From Acidovorax kalamii (GTDB lineage Bacteria > Pseudomonadota > Gammaproteobacteria > Burkholderiales > Burkholderiaceae_C), in assembly GCF_002245625.1 (NCBI RefSeq), contig NZ_NOIG01000015.1:58612-122611 (forward strand): a stretch of DNA of 64,000 nucleotides, given 5' to 3'. Position 1 is the stretch's first letter. Every line of letters begins with the position of its first letter. Positions 10,944 to 21,238 of the stretch are shown piece by piece. A program made the position numbers and the translations under genes. The notes under the pieces were generated by a model that saw only the letters and a program-made list of their open reading frames with translations, did not search any database and was not told the origin of the DNA.

Positions 10944-11552
10944 CTAAGGCTTTGCGACAGGTGGCCGCTTGGCCCACAGCTCGATGCGCTCGCCCGCAGC
11001 GCAGGCAGCCACCAGCTCCGCAAACCGCGCCTCGCGGGTCGCATCGCGCTTGGCCGAGGTGACCCAGTGCAGCATGCTCTTGCGGTAGCTGGGCGGGGTG
11101 GATTCCTGAAAGAACCGCCACGCGGCCTTGTTGCGCTGGAATGCGCGCAGCATGGGTGCGGGCAGCTCGGCCACCCCCGCCTGCTCGTGCGAGTAGATGG
11201 CCGACTTGTCAGCCTTGCGGTGTGCGAAGGCGGCGAGCCCCGCAGGCGTCATGCGCCCTGCCGCCTGCAGTTGCTCCACCTTGGCGATGTTGACCGCGCT
11301 CCAGATCGACGACGGCTTGCGCGGGGTAAAGCGGATCGAATAGGTGTGCTCGTCAATGCGCCGCCGGATGCCATCGATCCAGCCAAAGCACAGGGCTTCG
11401 TCCACCGACTCTGACCAGCCCATGCTGGGGCGGCCCGATCCAACCTTGTGAAAGCCCACCAGCAACTCCTGCGCGCTGGCCGCATGGCGCTCCAGCCACT
11501 GGCGGAATGCCTGGGGCGTGGCAAAGAAGGTGGGCGCGGGCGGCTGGGTCAT
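10944..11552 (-). CDS. YdeI/OmpD-associated family protein
   Basis: A 202-residue cytoplasmic protein of the YdeI/OmpD-associated (bacteriocin-protection) family. It has the family's opening ATPQAFRQWLERHAASAQEL, then VDEALCFGWIDG and the RFTPRKPSSIWSAVN block, and the C-terminal PAPMLRAFQRNKAAWRFF and PSYRKSMLHWV typical of this group. E. coli YdeI was linked to polymyxin resistance, but no biochemical activity is established for the family. The ATG at 11552 gives a normal N-terminus. Confidence 0.85.
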   Translation of the reverse strand: MTQPPAPTFFATPQAFRQWLERHAASAQELLVGFHKVGSGRPSMGWSESVDEALCFGWIDGIRRRIDEHTYSIRFTPRKPSSIWSAVNIAKVEQLQAAGRMTPAGLAAFAHRKADKSAIYSHEQAGVAELPAPMLRAFQRNKAAWRFFQESTPPSYRKSMLHWVTSAKRDATREARFAELVAACAAGERIELWAKRPPVAKP

Positions 11553-11614
11553 GGTGCGGCAAACGTCCTTCTGTCTGGCCTTCTTTCTACCAACTGCAGC
11601 TGCGGGTGCATACG

Positions 11615-12439
11615 TCAGGCCACCACGGCGTCGTGCACTGGCTCGGCGCGTGGCCCCAACGGCACCACGCACAGCGTCACACCATCCAGCGTGAGCACCA
11701 GACCCAACTGTCCACCCACTTGCACCACTCCACCTACCTTGGCCGGTGCGCACATGGCATGCGGTGGCACGGGCTGCACGGAGCCCTGCATTGCCAGCGC
11801 ACTCACGGGCGGCGGGCGCAGCAGGGCCCACAGGCCCTGGGGATCTCGCAATTGCAGCGACTGCAGGTACAGGCGCAGCACCGCAGGGTCGGCGTCCTTG
11901 GATTCATCGCGCCCATCACCTTGGTGCACACCGTCGCCTTCCCGAGCCTGCCGAAGACGCAGCAACGCGCGGCGCAACTGCTGGCGACTGGCCGCTTCAG
12001 AACTGCCAATGGCCTGTGCCAGCTCGGCGTGGCTGGCCTCAAACACCACATGCAACAGCACCGCAGCGCCCTCGGCGGGCGTCACACACGCCGCCAACCA
12101 GCGCAGCGCGAGCGTGGCTTGCTGCGCCAGCGCGGCATCGGCCTCTGCCGAGGGTGCGACCGAACCGGCAACATCGCCATGCGCGGTCTGCGTGGCTTCG
12201 GTCAGCCACTGCGCCATCCACTGGCGCCGCCGCAGGCGGTCGATGGCCAGGTTGCGCACCACCGTCAGCAGCCACGCCTGGGCCGCATTGAGCGCCGGGG
12301 TCTGGGCCTCCAGCGCACGCACGTAGGCGTCCTGCACGGCGTCCTCGGCCTCGGCCGGGCCCAGCAGGCGCGTGGCGGCGCGCAGCAGGGTGCTGCGGCT
12401 GGCGTTCACCAGCGCCATCAGGTGTTCATCGTTCTGCAT
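11615..12439 (-). CDS. ECF-like RNA polymerase sigma factor with C-terminal extension
   Basis: A 274-residue sigma-70 family protein. Region 2 covers residues about 10-75 (LLGPAEAEDAVQDAYVRALE, AWLLTVVRNLAIDRLRRRQW) and region 4 about 115-165 with a helix-turn-helix before RRALLRLR. After this there is an extension of about 100 residues rich in Gly/Val and Pro that resembles the SnoaL-like or other regulatory tails of extended ECF groups rather than a separate anti-sigma factor. No anti-sigma gene is adjacent. The target promoter set is unknown. Confidence 0.85.
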   Translation of the reverse strand: MQNDEHLMALVNASRSTLLRAATRLLGPAEAEDAVQDAYVRALEAQTPALNAAQAWLLTVVRNLAIDRLRRRQWMAQWLTEATQTAHGDVAGSVAPSAEADAALAQQATLALRWLAACVTPAEGAAVLLHVVFEASHAELAQAIGSSEAASRQQLRRALLRLRQAREGDGVHQGDGRDESKDADPAVLRLYLQSLQLRDPQGLWALLRPPPVSALAMQGSVQPVPPHAMCAPAKVGGVVQVGGQLGLVLTLDGVTLCVVPLGPRAEPVHDAVVA

Positions 12440-12595
12440 CGGGGCATGGTGCCACAGGCTGAATCAGGCCGCACACCGGCAGGCAATGACACGCAAGGTG
12501 TTGTCATGACCTCCATCGCATGGATTGGCGGCGTTCAACAGCCCGCAGCGCAAAGGGTATGGTCAACTTTTCCGGCGCCTTGCCGATAACCAGGG

Positions 12596-12949
12596 ATGCA
12601 AATTGGCAGCACCACCTCCTCCACCGGCCCGGTCTCTTCCTCCAGTGGCAGCAGCGACATCGCCAAGCTGCAAAAGCAGCTGCGCGAGCTGACCGAGCAG
12701 CTCAAGGGCTTGGCCAGCTCCGACATGGATGCCAAGGCCAAGCAACAGAAGGCCAAGTTGCTGCAGGCCCAGATTCAGATGGTGCAGGCCAAGATCACGG
12801 CGATACAGCGCGCGCAACAGCAAGAGCAGCAACGGGCCCAGGCGGCGAAGGCCGAAGGCGCGGCGGCCGGTGCCGCGCAGCAGCAGAAGGCCCCATCGGC
12901 AAAGAATCCACCTGCTGGGCTGGGCAACAACGTCGATACCTACGCCTGA
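12596..12949 (+). CDS. FlxA-like family protein
   Basis: A 117-residue protein resembling E. coli FlxA: a Ser/Thr-rich head of 20 residues, a coiled coil (about 21-85) with heptad-like LQKQLRELTEQLKGL, and a disordered Gln/Ala-rich tail. FlxA in E. coli is a sigma-28-dependent gene of unknown function. No flagellar gene is nearby. The ATG at 12596 follows a CCAGGG stretch and no closer Shine-Dalgarno is clear. Confidence 0.7.
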   Translation: MQIGSTTSSTGPVSSSSGSSDIAKLQKQLRELTEQLKGLASSDMDAKAKQQKAKLLQAQIQMVQAKITAIQRAQQQEQQRAQAAKAEGAAAGAAQQQKAPSAKNPPAGLGNNVDTYA

Positions 12950-13071
12950 CAAAACGGCTTTCTGAACGGGTGGCCTCTGTCTGCGCCCCCCGCCCCGGCA
13001 TGCGCCCAGTGCCACATTTGCCTGCGGCGTCCGCGACAAGCTCCACCCGCCAATGCATGGACAATCCCGGC

Positions 13072-14391
13072 ATGTCTGGCGTACCTCCTACCACTTCACA
13101 CCCCTCTTCCGCCCGCCCCGTCTTGATCGCCGGTGGTGGCATTGGTGGCATGGCCACTGCCCTGACCCTGCACCAGATCGGCGTGCCCTGCATTGTCTTT
13201 GAATCAGTGCCCGAGCTGCAGCCGCTGGGCGTGGGCATCAACCTGCAGCCCAATGCCGTGCGGGAGCTGCACGACCTGGGGTTTGGCAACGAAGTGCTGG
13301 ACACCATTGGCCTGCAGGCGCGCGAATGGGCCCTGGTGGGCCGCAACGGGAACGAGGTGTATGCCGAGCCGCGCGGCCTGGAGGCGGGCTACCACTGGCC
13401 GCAGTATTCCGTGCACCGGGGGCAGCTGCAGATGATGCTGTTCAACGCCGTGCGAGAGCGCCTGGGAAACGACGCCGTGCAACTGGGGCAGCGGGTGGTG
13501 GGCTACCGGCAAGATGCCGATGGTGTGACGGCGATCATCGAGACACGCGATGGTGAACGCCGGGAAGTGGACGGATCGCTGCTGATCGCCGCCGACGGCC
13601 TGCACTCAGCCGTGCGGGCGCAGATGCACCCCACGCAGCCGCCCATCCAGTGGGGCGGAGCCATCATGTGGCGCGGCACCACACCGGGGGTGCCCGTGCG
13701 AACGGGCGCTTCGTTTGTGGGCGTGGGCTCGCTGCGGCACCGTGTGGTGTTCTACCCCATCACACCGCCCGACCCGGCCACAGGCCTCGCCACCATCAAC
13801 TGGATCGCCGAGATCACGGTGGACAACCAGGGCGGCTGGCAGCAGGGCGACTGGAACCGGCGTGTGGCGCTGGAGGAATTCGCTCACCACTTTGACGGCT
13901 GGAACTACAGCTGGCTCGACGTGCCCGCCATGCTGCGCGGCGCCAAGGACATTTTTGAGTACCCCATGATCGACCGCGACCCCGTGCCCACCTGGGTAGA
14001 CGGCCGCGTGGCGCTGCTGGGCGACGCGGCGCATGTGATGTACCCGGTGGGCTCCAACGGTGCCAGCCAGGCCATTGTGGATGCGCGCGTGCTGGGGGCG
14101 CAGTTCATCGCGCATGGCGTGGGCCCGCAGGCGCTGCGTGCCTATGACGACCAGCTGTGCAAGGACATCTCGGCGCTGGTGCTGCGCAACCGGGGCTCCG
14201 GCCCCTTCGGCCTGCTGGGGCTGGTGGACGAGCGCTGCGGCGGGGTGTTCGACCACATCGACGACGTGCTGCCGCGCGAGGAGCGCGAAGGCTTCATGGC
14301 CCGCTACAAGGCGGCGGCGGGGTTTGCGATCGAGACGCTGAATGCGGCGCCGCCCACCATTGCGCCGGGGCAGCGCGTAGCCACAGGCTGA
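13072..14391 (+). CDS. FAD-dependent monooxygenase (salicylate hydroxylase/PhzS-like)
   Basis: A 439-residue group A flavoprotein monooxygenase. It has the FAD-binding GGGIGG (LIAGGGIGGMATALTL), the middle DG motif (LLIAADGLHSAVR) and the second FAD motif GRVALLGDAAHVMYP. SVHRGQLQMML is characteristic of the salicylate hydroxylase/PhzS type. Such enzymes hydroxylate aromatic rings with NAD(P)H and oxygen. An alternative ATG lies 15 bases upstream at 13057. It is separate from the pmd/van island by only the ClpP-like gene, so a role on an aromatic substrate is plausible but unproven. Confidence 0.9.
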   Translation: MSGVPPTTSHPSSARPVLIAGGGIGGMATALTLHQIGVPCIVFESVPELQPLGVGINLQPNAVRELHDLGFGNEVLDTIGLQAREWALVGRNGNEVYAEPRGLEAGYHWPQYSVHRGQLQMMLFNAVRERLGNDAVQLGQRVVGYRQDADGVTAIIETRDGERREVDGSLLIAADGLHSAVRAQMHPTQPPIQWGGAIMWRGTTPGVPVRTGASFVGVGSLRHRVVFYPITPPDPATGLATINWIAEITVDNQGGWQQGDWNRRVALEEFAHHFDGWNYSWLDVPAMLRGAKDIFEYPMIDRDPVPTWVDGRVALLGDAAHVMYPVGSNGASQAIVDARVLGAQFIAHGVGPQALRAYDDQLCKDISALVLRNRGSGPFGLLGLVDERCGGVFDHIDDVLPREEREGFMARYKAAAGFAIETLNAAPPTIAPGQRVATG

Positions 14392-14460
14392 GGGCTGTCA
14401 CGCCCGGCGTGTCTCGTTCGTCATGGCAGTCCTGCCACTCTTTTCAAGGACCTGCCCCCC

Positions 14461-15060
14461 ATGGACACGCCAGACACCAACACCCCACATGCCACCCCAG
14501 GCTCCGAGCCACGCACGTCGTACCTTGAAGAAAAGGCCTTCAAGGCCCGCACCCTGCTGGTCTTCGGCACCATCACCGACACCCTGGCCGCCGATGTGGC
14601 GCGGCGGCTGATTGCGCTGGATGCCGAGAGCGCCGAGCCCATCGACATGCTGGTGAGTTCGCCCGGCGGGCACCTGGAATCGGGCGACACGATGCATGAC
14701 TTGGTGCGATTCATCACCGCGCCGGTGAACATGATCGGCACCGGCTGGGTGGGCAGCGCGGCCACGCACCTGTACCTGGCGGCGCCGCGCGAGCGGCGGT
14801 TCTGCCTGCCGAATACGCGCTTTTTGATCCACCAGCCCAGCGGGGGCGCGGGCGGCCCGGCCAGCGACATCGCCATCCAGGCGCAGGAGATCGTGAAGGC
14901 CCGCGAGCGCATTGCGCGCACCATCGCCCGGCAGACGGGCAAGCCGCTGGAGGTGGTGCTGGCCGACATTGAGCGCGACCACTGGCTGTCGGCCGAAGAG
15001 GCGGTGGATTACGGCCTGGTCTCGCGCATCATCGAGCACAAGACGGCATTGAAGGGGTGA
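14461..15060 (+). CDS. ClpP-like serine protease, paralogous type
   Basis: A 199-residue ClpP-fold protein. The catalytic triad is retained: Ser99 (GWVGSAATHL), His124 (FLIHQPSGG) and Asp173 (ERDHWLSAEEAVDYG). The substrate-binding SSPGG motif is at residues 66-70. It differs from housekeeping ClpP: GxGWVGSAA replaces GQAASMGA around the serine, and there is a 20-residue disordered N-terminus. No clpX, clpA or tig gene is adjacent, so it is probably a second ClpP homologue with a specialised or ATPase-independent role. The ATG at 14461 is the first in frame. Confidence 0.88.
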   Translation: MDTPDTNTPHATPGSEPRTSYLEEKAFKARTLLVFGTITDTLAADVARRLIALDAESAEPIDMLVSSPGGHLESGDTMHDLVRFITAPVNMIGTGWVGSAATHLYLAAPRERRFCLPNTRFLIHQPSGGAGGPASDIAIQAQEIVKARERIARTIARQTGKPLEVVLADIERDHWLSAEEAVDYGLVSRIIEHKTALKG

Positions 15061-15078
15061 GGCCGCGCACCCCAAAAA

Positions 15079-15139
15079 CTATCAAATGAATAGCTGCCAG
15101 CGCTTGATGGATAAGCGCCAGCAGCCAATTTGGCTTTCA
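15079..15139 (+). repeat. ATAGCT-type dispersed repeat
   Basis: The copy reads CTATCAAATGAATAGCTG, CAGCGCTT, GATGG, AAGCGCCAG, then GCAGCCAATTTGG. The GCGCTT/AAGCGC core is an inverted repeat. It fills the gap between the ClpP-like gene and pmdC. Confidence 0.8.
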
Positions 15140-15140
15140 A

Positions 15141-16094
15141 TCAGCCTGCGTTGAGCTGCTGCTCCAGGTTGTGCAGCACCTGGTAGCAAGGCAGCACCTG
15201 CGCCACGCTGGCGTTCGGCTCACGGCTCTCCTTGATGGCGGCGAAGAACTCGCGGTCCTGCAGCTCAATGCCGTTCATCGACACATCCACCTTGCTCACA
15301 TCGATCTTCTCTTCTTTGCCGTTCACCAGATCGTCGTAGCGGGCGATGTAGGTGGCGGTGTCGCCGATGTAGCGGAAGAAGGTGCCCAGCGGGCCGTCGT
15401 TGTTGAAGCTCAAGGAGAGCGTGCAGATCGCCCCGTTGGCCGCCTGGAGCTGGATGCTCATGTCCATGGCGATGCCCAGGTCCTTGTGGATGGGGCCCTG
15501 GATGGCGTTGGCTTTGACGATGGGGCTGCCTGCCTGGTAGGCGAACAGGTCCACGGTGTGGGCAGCGTGGTGCCACAGCAGGTGGTCCGTCCAGCTGCGG
15601 GGCTGGCCCAGGGCGTTCATGTTCGTGCGGCGGAAGAAGTAGGTCTGCACATCCATCTGCTGGATGTTGAACTCGCCGGCCGTGATCTTCTTGTGCACGT
15701 ACTGGTGGCTGGGGTTGAAGCGGCGCGTGTGGCCGCACATGGCCACCAGGCCGGTCTGCTTTTGCAGGGCAACAACCTTCTCGCCATCGGCCAGCACGTC
15801 GCACAGCGGGATCTCGACCTGCACGTGTTTGCCCGCTTCCAGGCAGGCGATGGTCTGGCTGGCGTGCATCTGCGTGGGCGTGCACAGGATCACTGCGTCC
15901 ACTTCCTTGATGGCCAGGCTGTCGGCCAGGTCAGTGGTGACGTGCTTGATGCCGTACTTGTCGGCCACTTCCTGGGTCTTGGCCAGGTCGCGGCTGATGA
16001 GGGAGACGACTTCGACGCCGTCAATGTTCTTGATGCCGTCCAGGTGCTTGATGCCGAAGGCGCCAGCGCCTGCGAGTGCGACTTTGATGGTCAT
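15141..16094 (-). CDS. pmdC: 4-carboxy-2-hydroxymuconate-6-semialdehyde dehydrogenase
   Basis: A 317-residue Gfo/Idh/MocA-family NAD(P) oxidoreductase. The Rossmann motif is LAGAGAFGIKHLDGI at residues 6-20; DAVILCTPTQMH and GKHVQVEIPLCD follow, where the family's EKP-type lysine is replaced. LigC/PmdC oxidises the cyclised ring-cleavage product to 2-pyrone-4,6-dicarboxylate. The call rests on family plus position directly after the dioxygenase subunits. It is the last gene of the pmd operon, 13 bases after pmdB. The start at 16094 follows GAAAGGACA. Confidence 0.93.
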   Translation of the reverse strand: MTIKVALAGAGAFGIKHLDGIKNIDGVEVVSLISRDLAKTQEVADKYGIKHVTTDLADSLAIKEVDAVILCTPTQMHASQTIACLEAGKHVQVEIPLCDVLADGEKVVALQKQTGLVAMCGHTRRFNPSHQYVHKKITAGEFNIQQMDVQTYFFRRTNMNALGQPRSWTDHLLWHHAAHTVDLFAYQAGSPIVKANAIQGPIHKDLGIAMDMSIQLQAANGAICTLSLSFNNDGPLGTFFRYIGDTATYIARYDDLVNGKEEKIDVSKVDVSMNGIELQDREFFAAIKESREPNASVAQVLPCYQVLHNLEQQLNAG

Positions 16095-16107
16095 GGTGTG
16101 TGTCCTT

Positions 16108-17417
<1,310 letters not shown>

Positions 17418-17421
17418 GGCG

Positions 17422-18351
17422 TCAATCCTCCACGGTGACTTCTTCGGGCCAGTACAGGCGCATGGGGTTGTCCACCAGCAGCTTCTTTTGCAACTCTGGT
17501 GTCGTTGCGATGTGCGGGATGAAGTCCACCAGCAGGCCGTCGTCGGGCATGTGGTCCTTGAGGTTGGGGTGCGGCCAGTCGGTGCCCCAGAGCACGCGGT
17601 CGGGGAACTCCTCGACCACCCTGCGGGCAAAGGGCACCACGTCCTGGTACGCGCTCTGCTCGCCATTCAGCGCCTTGGGGCCCGTCACGGAGAGGCGCTC
17701 GGGGCAGCTCACCTTGCTCCACACGTTGGGGTGCTGGCGCATGAATTTCAGGAACAGTTCGAACTCGGGCCCGTCCACCGGCTTGCTCACATCGGGGCGG
17801 CCCATGTGGTCCACCACCACGGTGGTGGGCAGGGCGGTGAAGAAGTCCCACAGCTCGGGCAGGTCCACCGCCTCGAAGTAGATCACCACATGCCAGCCCA
17901 GCTGGTGGATGCGCGCGGCAATCTCCATCAGCTCGTCCTTGGGCGTGAAGTCCACCAGGCGCTTGACGAAGTTGAAGCGCACGCCGCGCACGCCGGCGTC
18001 GTGCATGGCCTGCAGTTCTTCGTCAGTGACCGAGCGCTTGACGGTGGCCACGCCACGCGCCTTGCCGCCCGAGTGCACCAGCGCATCGACCATGGCGCGG
18101 TTGTCCGCACCGTGGCAGGTGGCCTGCACCACCACGTTGCGCGCAAAACCCAGGTGGTCGCGCAGCGCGTAGAGCTGGTGCTTGCTCGCGTCGCAGGGCG
18201 TGTACTTGCGCTCGGGGGCGTAGGGAAACTCGGCCCCCGGGCCGAACACATGGCAGTGGGCGTCCACCGCACCGGCAGGCACCTGGAACCGGGGCTTGCT
18301 CGGGCCCGCGTACCAGTCGAGCCAGCCAGGGGTTTTTGTGAATTCGCTCAT
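17422..18351 (-). CDS. pmdD: 2-pyrone-4,6-dicarboxylate hydrolase
   Basis: A 309-residue amidohydrolase-superfamily enzyme that opens the pyrone ring of PDC to give 4-oxalomesaconate. The metal-binding VDAHCHVFGPG is at about residue 28; the Arg/His-containing RGVRFNFVKRL, VVDHMGRPD and the late catalytic Asp in LWGTDWPHPN match LigI/PmdD. It is between a Bug-type solute-binding gene and pmdA in the operon. Confidence 0.95.
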   Translation of the reverse strand: MSEFTKTPGWLDWYAGPSKPRFQVPAGAVDAHCHVFGPGAEFPYAPERKYTPCDASKHQLYALRDHLGFARNVVVQATCHGADNRAMVDALVHSGGKARGVATVKRSVTDEELQAMHDAGVRGVRFNFVKRLVDFTPKDELMEIAARIHQLGWHVVIYFEAVDLPELWDFFTALPTTVVVDHMGRPDVSKPVDGPEFELFLKFMRQHPNVWSKVSCPERLSVTGPKALNGEQSAYQDVVPFARRVVEEFPDRVLWGTDWPHPNLKDHMPDDGLLVDFIPHIATTPELQKKLLVDNPMRLYWPEEVTVED

Positions 18352-18385
18352 GCGCGTACTCCTTGGTTTCTTGCAGGCTCGCAGA

Positions 18386-19396
18386 TCAGTCGAGCGACAC
18401 GTTGGCCTTGCGGATCACGTCGCCAAAACGCTGGCTCTCGTCCTTGACGAACTGGTTGAACTGGGCGCGCGTGGTGGGGAACTGCTCGTAGCCAAAGGTC
18501 TTGAACTTCTCCGCCACTTCGGGGCCGGTCAGGGCCTGTTCGATGTCCTTGCGGATCTTGTCGGCCACGGCGGCGGGCAGGCCGGGCGGCACGGCGATGG
18601 CGTTCCAACCCGTGACGGCAAAGTCCTTGGGGCCACCGGATTCGGCCACGGTGGGCACGTCGGGGAACTCGGCCGAGCGCTGGGGCCCGGCAAATGCGAC
18701 CAGGCGCAGCTTGCCCGCACGGTACAGCGGGCCTGCGGTGGCGGCGCTGCCCAGCGCAAAGTCGATTTCACCCGTGGACACCGAGGTGTAGAGCTGCGTG
18801 GTCTCCTTGAAGATCACATGCTCCATCTGCGTGCCGGTGGCCGATTCGAACAACTCCGAGCCCAGGTGCACCGGGTTGCCCACGGACCAGCTGCCGTAGT
18901 TGAGCTTGCCGGGGCGCGCCTTGGCATCGGCCACGATGTCGGCCACGGTCTTGTACTTGCTGCCCGTGCCCACGGTGAAGAAGAAATGCGTCTTGAACAG
19001 CGGCAGCAGCGTGTCGAAGTCCTTGGCGGGGTCGTAGGGCAGCTTCTTGAACAGGCTGGGGTAGGCGGCCAGGTGCACGTTGTCCAGGATGAGCAGGTCG
19101 TGGCCGTCCTTGGCGCCGCGCTTCCAGGCGTCGATGGCGATGAAGCCGTTGCCGCCGGGGCGGTTTTCCACGATCACGCCCGTGCCCCAGGTGCGCGAGA
19201 GCTTGTCGGCCACCAGGCGGGCCACGCCGTCGGGGCCGCCGCCCACGGGGAAGGGGCTGATGATGCGCACCTGCTTGGTGGGGAACTGCTGCGCGGCAGC
19301 GGGTTGCACCAGCGTGCCCGCGACGGCGGCCACACCCAGCGCCAGGGCCAGCGTGCGGCGGATACGGAAAGAGGAAGCAGCAGAAGAGGAAGTCAT
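18386..19396 (-). CDS. Bug-family (TctC-like) periplasmic solute-binding protein
   Basis: A 336-residue secreted protein. A Sec signal peptide covers residues 1-27 (cleavage near AAA-QQFP), then the family pattern KQVRIISPFPVGGGPDGVAR, VIVENRPGGNG and FAVTGWNAIAVPPGLP. Bug proteins bind carboxylated ligands for tripartite tricarboxylate transporters. No TctA or TctB gene is in the window, so the partner permease is elsewhere or the protein has a sensory role. Its position inside the pmd operon suggests an aromatic or pyrone carboxylate as ligand. The ATG at 19396 is preferred over 19420. Confidence 0.9.
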   Translation of the reverse strand: MTSSSAASSFRIRRTLALALGVAAVAGTLVQPAAAQQFPTKQVRIISPFPVGGGPDGVARLVADKLSRTWGTGVIVENRPGGNGFIAIDAWKRGAKDGHDLLILDNVHLAAYPSLFKKLPYDPAKDFDTLLPLFKTHFFFTVGTGSKYKTVADIVADAKARPGKLNYGSWSVGNPVHLGSELFESATGTQMEHVIFKETTQLYTSVSTGEIDFALGSAATAGPLYRAGKLRLVAFAGPQRSAEFPDVPTVAESGGPKDFAVTGWNAIAVPPGLPAAVADKIRKDIEQALTGPEVAEKFKTFGYEQFPTTRAQFNQFVKDESQRFGDVIRKANVSLD

Positions 19397-19416
19397 GGGG
19401 TCAGAGACAAAGAGAA

Positions 19417-19476
19417 TCAAAATTGATAGCTATCAGCGCAATATGGACGCGCGCAGATGGCCAAAAAAGCTTGTAA
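19417..19476 (+). repeat. ATAGCT-type dispersed repeat
   Basis: The copy reads AATTGATAGCTATCAGCGC, a degenerate centre, GCGCGCAG, then TGGCCAAAAAAGCTT. It lies in the 88-base gap between pmdF and the Bug gene, so it is transcribed within the operon. Confidence 0.75.
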
Positions 19477-19484
19477 GACCGGGT

Positions 19485-20168
19485 TCAGTCGATGTACTTG
19501 AGCCCCGCTGCCGCCAGCGGTTCGCGCATCTTGTACATGTCCAGGCCCAGCACGCCGCTGGCCAGCTTGGCGCGCTTTTCGCCTTCAAAGCTCTCGCGCT
19601 TTTGCGCGGCTTCGAGCGTCTGCACGGCGCGGGCGGCGGGCACACACACGATGCCGTCGTCGTCGGCCACGATCACGTCACCGGGCGTGACGAGCTGGCC
19701 CGCACACACCACGGGGATGTTGACCGAGCCGATGGTGGCCTTGATGCAGCCCTTGCTGGAGATGCACTTGCTCCACACCGGGAAGTTCATCTCGTTGAGC
19801 GTCTTCACATCGCGCACCCCGGCGTCGATGATGAGCGCCCGTGCGCCGCGCGCCTGGAAGGACGTGGCCAGCAGGTCGCCAAAATAGCCATCAGTGCACT
19901 CGGCCGTGATGGCGGCCACCACGATGTCGCCGGGCTGGATCTGCTCGGCCACCACATGCATCATCCAGTTGTCGCCCGGGTGCAGCAGCACGGTGACGGC
20001 CGTGCCGCTGACCTGCACGCCGCTCTGGATGGGGCGCATGTAGGGCTTGAGCAGGCCCACGCGGCCCATGGCCTCGTGCACGGTGGCCGAGCCGAGGGCG
20101 GCCAGGCCATCGGCGGCTGCGCGGTCGGCGCGGGTGATGTTGCGGTAGACAACGCCTAGTTCGTACAT
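19485..20168 (-). CDS. pmdF: 4-carboxy-4-hydroxy-2-oxoadipate aldolase
   Basis: A 227-residue class II aldolase of the RraA-like fold that splits CHA to pyruvate and oxaloacetate, the last step of the pathway. Conserved blocks are [15 protein letters not shown], the metal/substrate loop [13 protein letters not shown] (Asp and Arg), [18 protein letters not shown] and the C-terminal [12 protein letters not shown]. It begins one base after the pmdE stop (TGATATG), so translation is coupled. Confidence 0.94.
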   Translation of the reverse strand: MYELGVVYRNITRADRAAADGLAALGSATVHEAMGRVGLLKPYMRPIQSGVQVSGTAVTVLLHPGDNWMMHVVAEQIQPGDIVVAAITAECTDGYFGDLLATSFQARGARALIIDAGVRDVKTLNEMNFPVWSKCISSKGCIKATIGSVNIPVVCAGQLVTPGDVIVADDDGIVCVPAARAVQTLEAAQKRESFEGEKRAKLASGVLGLDMYKMREPLAAAGLKYID

Positions 20169-20169
20169 A

Positions 20170-21204
20170 TCAGAGCCCCTTTGCTTTCAGACGGGTATCG
20201 AGTCGGGAGAACACACGGCGCGTGTTGGCTTCGTAGATCTGGTGCTTGTCTTCGGCACTCAGGATCGTGGACGCCTCGATGTAGCGCTTGGTGTCGTCGT
20301 AGTAGTTGCCGGTGGTGGGGTCGATGCCGCGCACCGCACCAATCATCTCGCTGGCGAACAGCACGTTCTTCACCGGGATCACGGTGTTGAGCAGGTCGAT
20401 GCCGGGCTGGTGGTACACGCAGGTGTCGAAGTACACGTTGTTCATCAGGTGCTCGTCCAGCAGCGGTTTCTTCATCTCCTGCGCCAGGCCCCGGAAGCGG
20501 CCCCAGTGGTAGGGCACTGCGCCGCCGCCATGCGGGATCAAAAACTTGAGCGTAGGGAAGTCCTTGAACAGGTCGCCCTGGATCAGCTGCATGAAGGCCG
20601 TGGTGTCAGCGTTCAGGTAGTGCGCGCCCGTGGTGTGGAAGCATGCGTTGCAGCTGGTGCTCACGTGGATCATGGCGGGCAGGTCGTACTCCACCATCTT
20701 TTCGTAGATGGGGTACCAGTGCTTGTCGGTCAGCGGCGGGCTGGTCCAGTGGCCGCCGGAGGGGTCGGGGTTCAGGTTGATGCCCACGGCGCCGTATTCG
20801 TGCACGCACTTTTCCAGCTCGGGGATGCAGGTGGCGGGATCGACACCGGGCGACTGCGGCAGCATGGCCACGGGCACGAAGTGGTCGGGGAACAGCGTGG
20901 AGACGCGAAAGCACAGCTCGTTGCAGATGGCCGCCCAGGTGCTGGACACGTTGAAGTCGCCAATGTGGTGGGCCATGAAGCTGGCGCGCGGGCTGAACAG
21001 CGTGATGTCGCTGCCGCGCTCTTTCATCAGCTTGAGCTGGTTGGTCTCGATGGACTCGCGCAGCTCGTCGTCGCTGATCTTCAGGTCAGCCACTTTGGGC
21101 ATGGCCGCCGGGTCTTTGATGCCGGCGATCTGCGCATTGCGCCAGTTCTCCAGCGCCTTGGGGGCCGTGGTGTAGTGGCCGTGGCAGTCGATGATGAGGC
21201 TCAT
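20170..21204 (-). CDS. pmdE: 4-oxalomesaconate hydratase
   Basis: A 344-residue amidohydrolase-fold enzyme that hydrates 4-oxalomesaconate to CHA. The metal site HxH is at residues 8-10 (DCHGHYTT); [34 protein letters not shown] and [16 protein letters not shown] follow, as in LigJ/PmdE. The ATG at 21204 is chosen because [11 protein letters not shown] is the expected N-terminus; the longer frame upstream is not. It sits between the ModA-like gene and pmdF. Confidence 0.94.
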   Translation of the reverse strand: MSLIIDCHGHYTTAPKALENWRNAQIAGIKDPAAMPKVADLKISDDELRESIETNQLKLMKERGSDITLFSPRASFMAHHIGDFNVSSTWAAICNELCFRVSTLFPDHFVPVAMLPQSPGVDPATCIPELEKCVHEYGAVGINLNPDPSGGHWTSPPLTDKHWYPIYEKMVEYDLPAMIHVSTSCNACFHTTGAHYLNADTTAFMQLIQGDLFKDFPTLKFLIPHGGGAVPYHWGRFRGLAQEMKKPLLDEHLMNNVYFDTCVYHQPGIDLLNTVIPVKNVLFASEMIGAVRGIDPTTGNYYDDTKRYIEASTILSAEDKHQIYEANTRRVFSRLDTRLKAKGL

Positions 21205-21238
21205 GGTTGGTGCTCCTGGAAGGTGTTCTTGTGATCGG

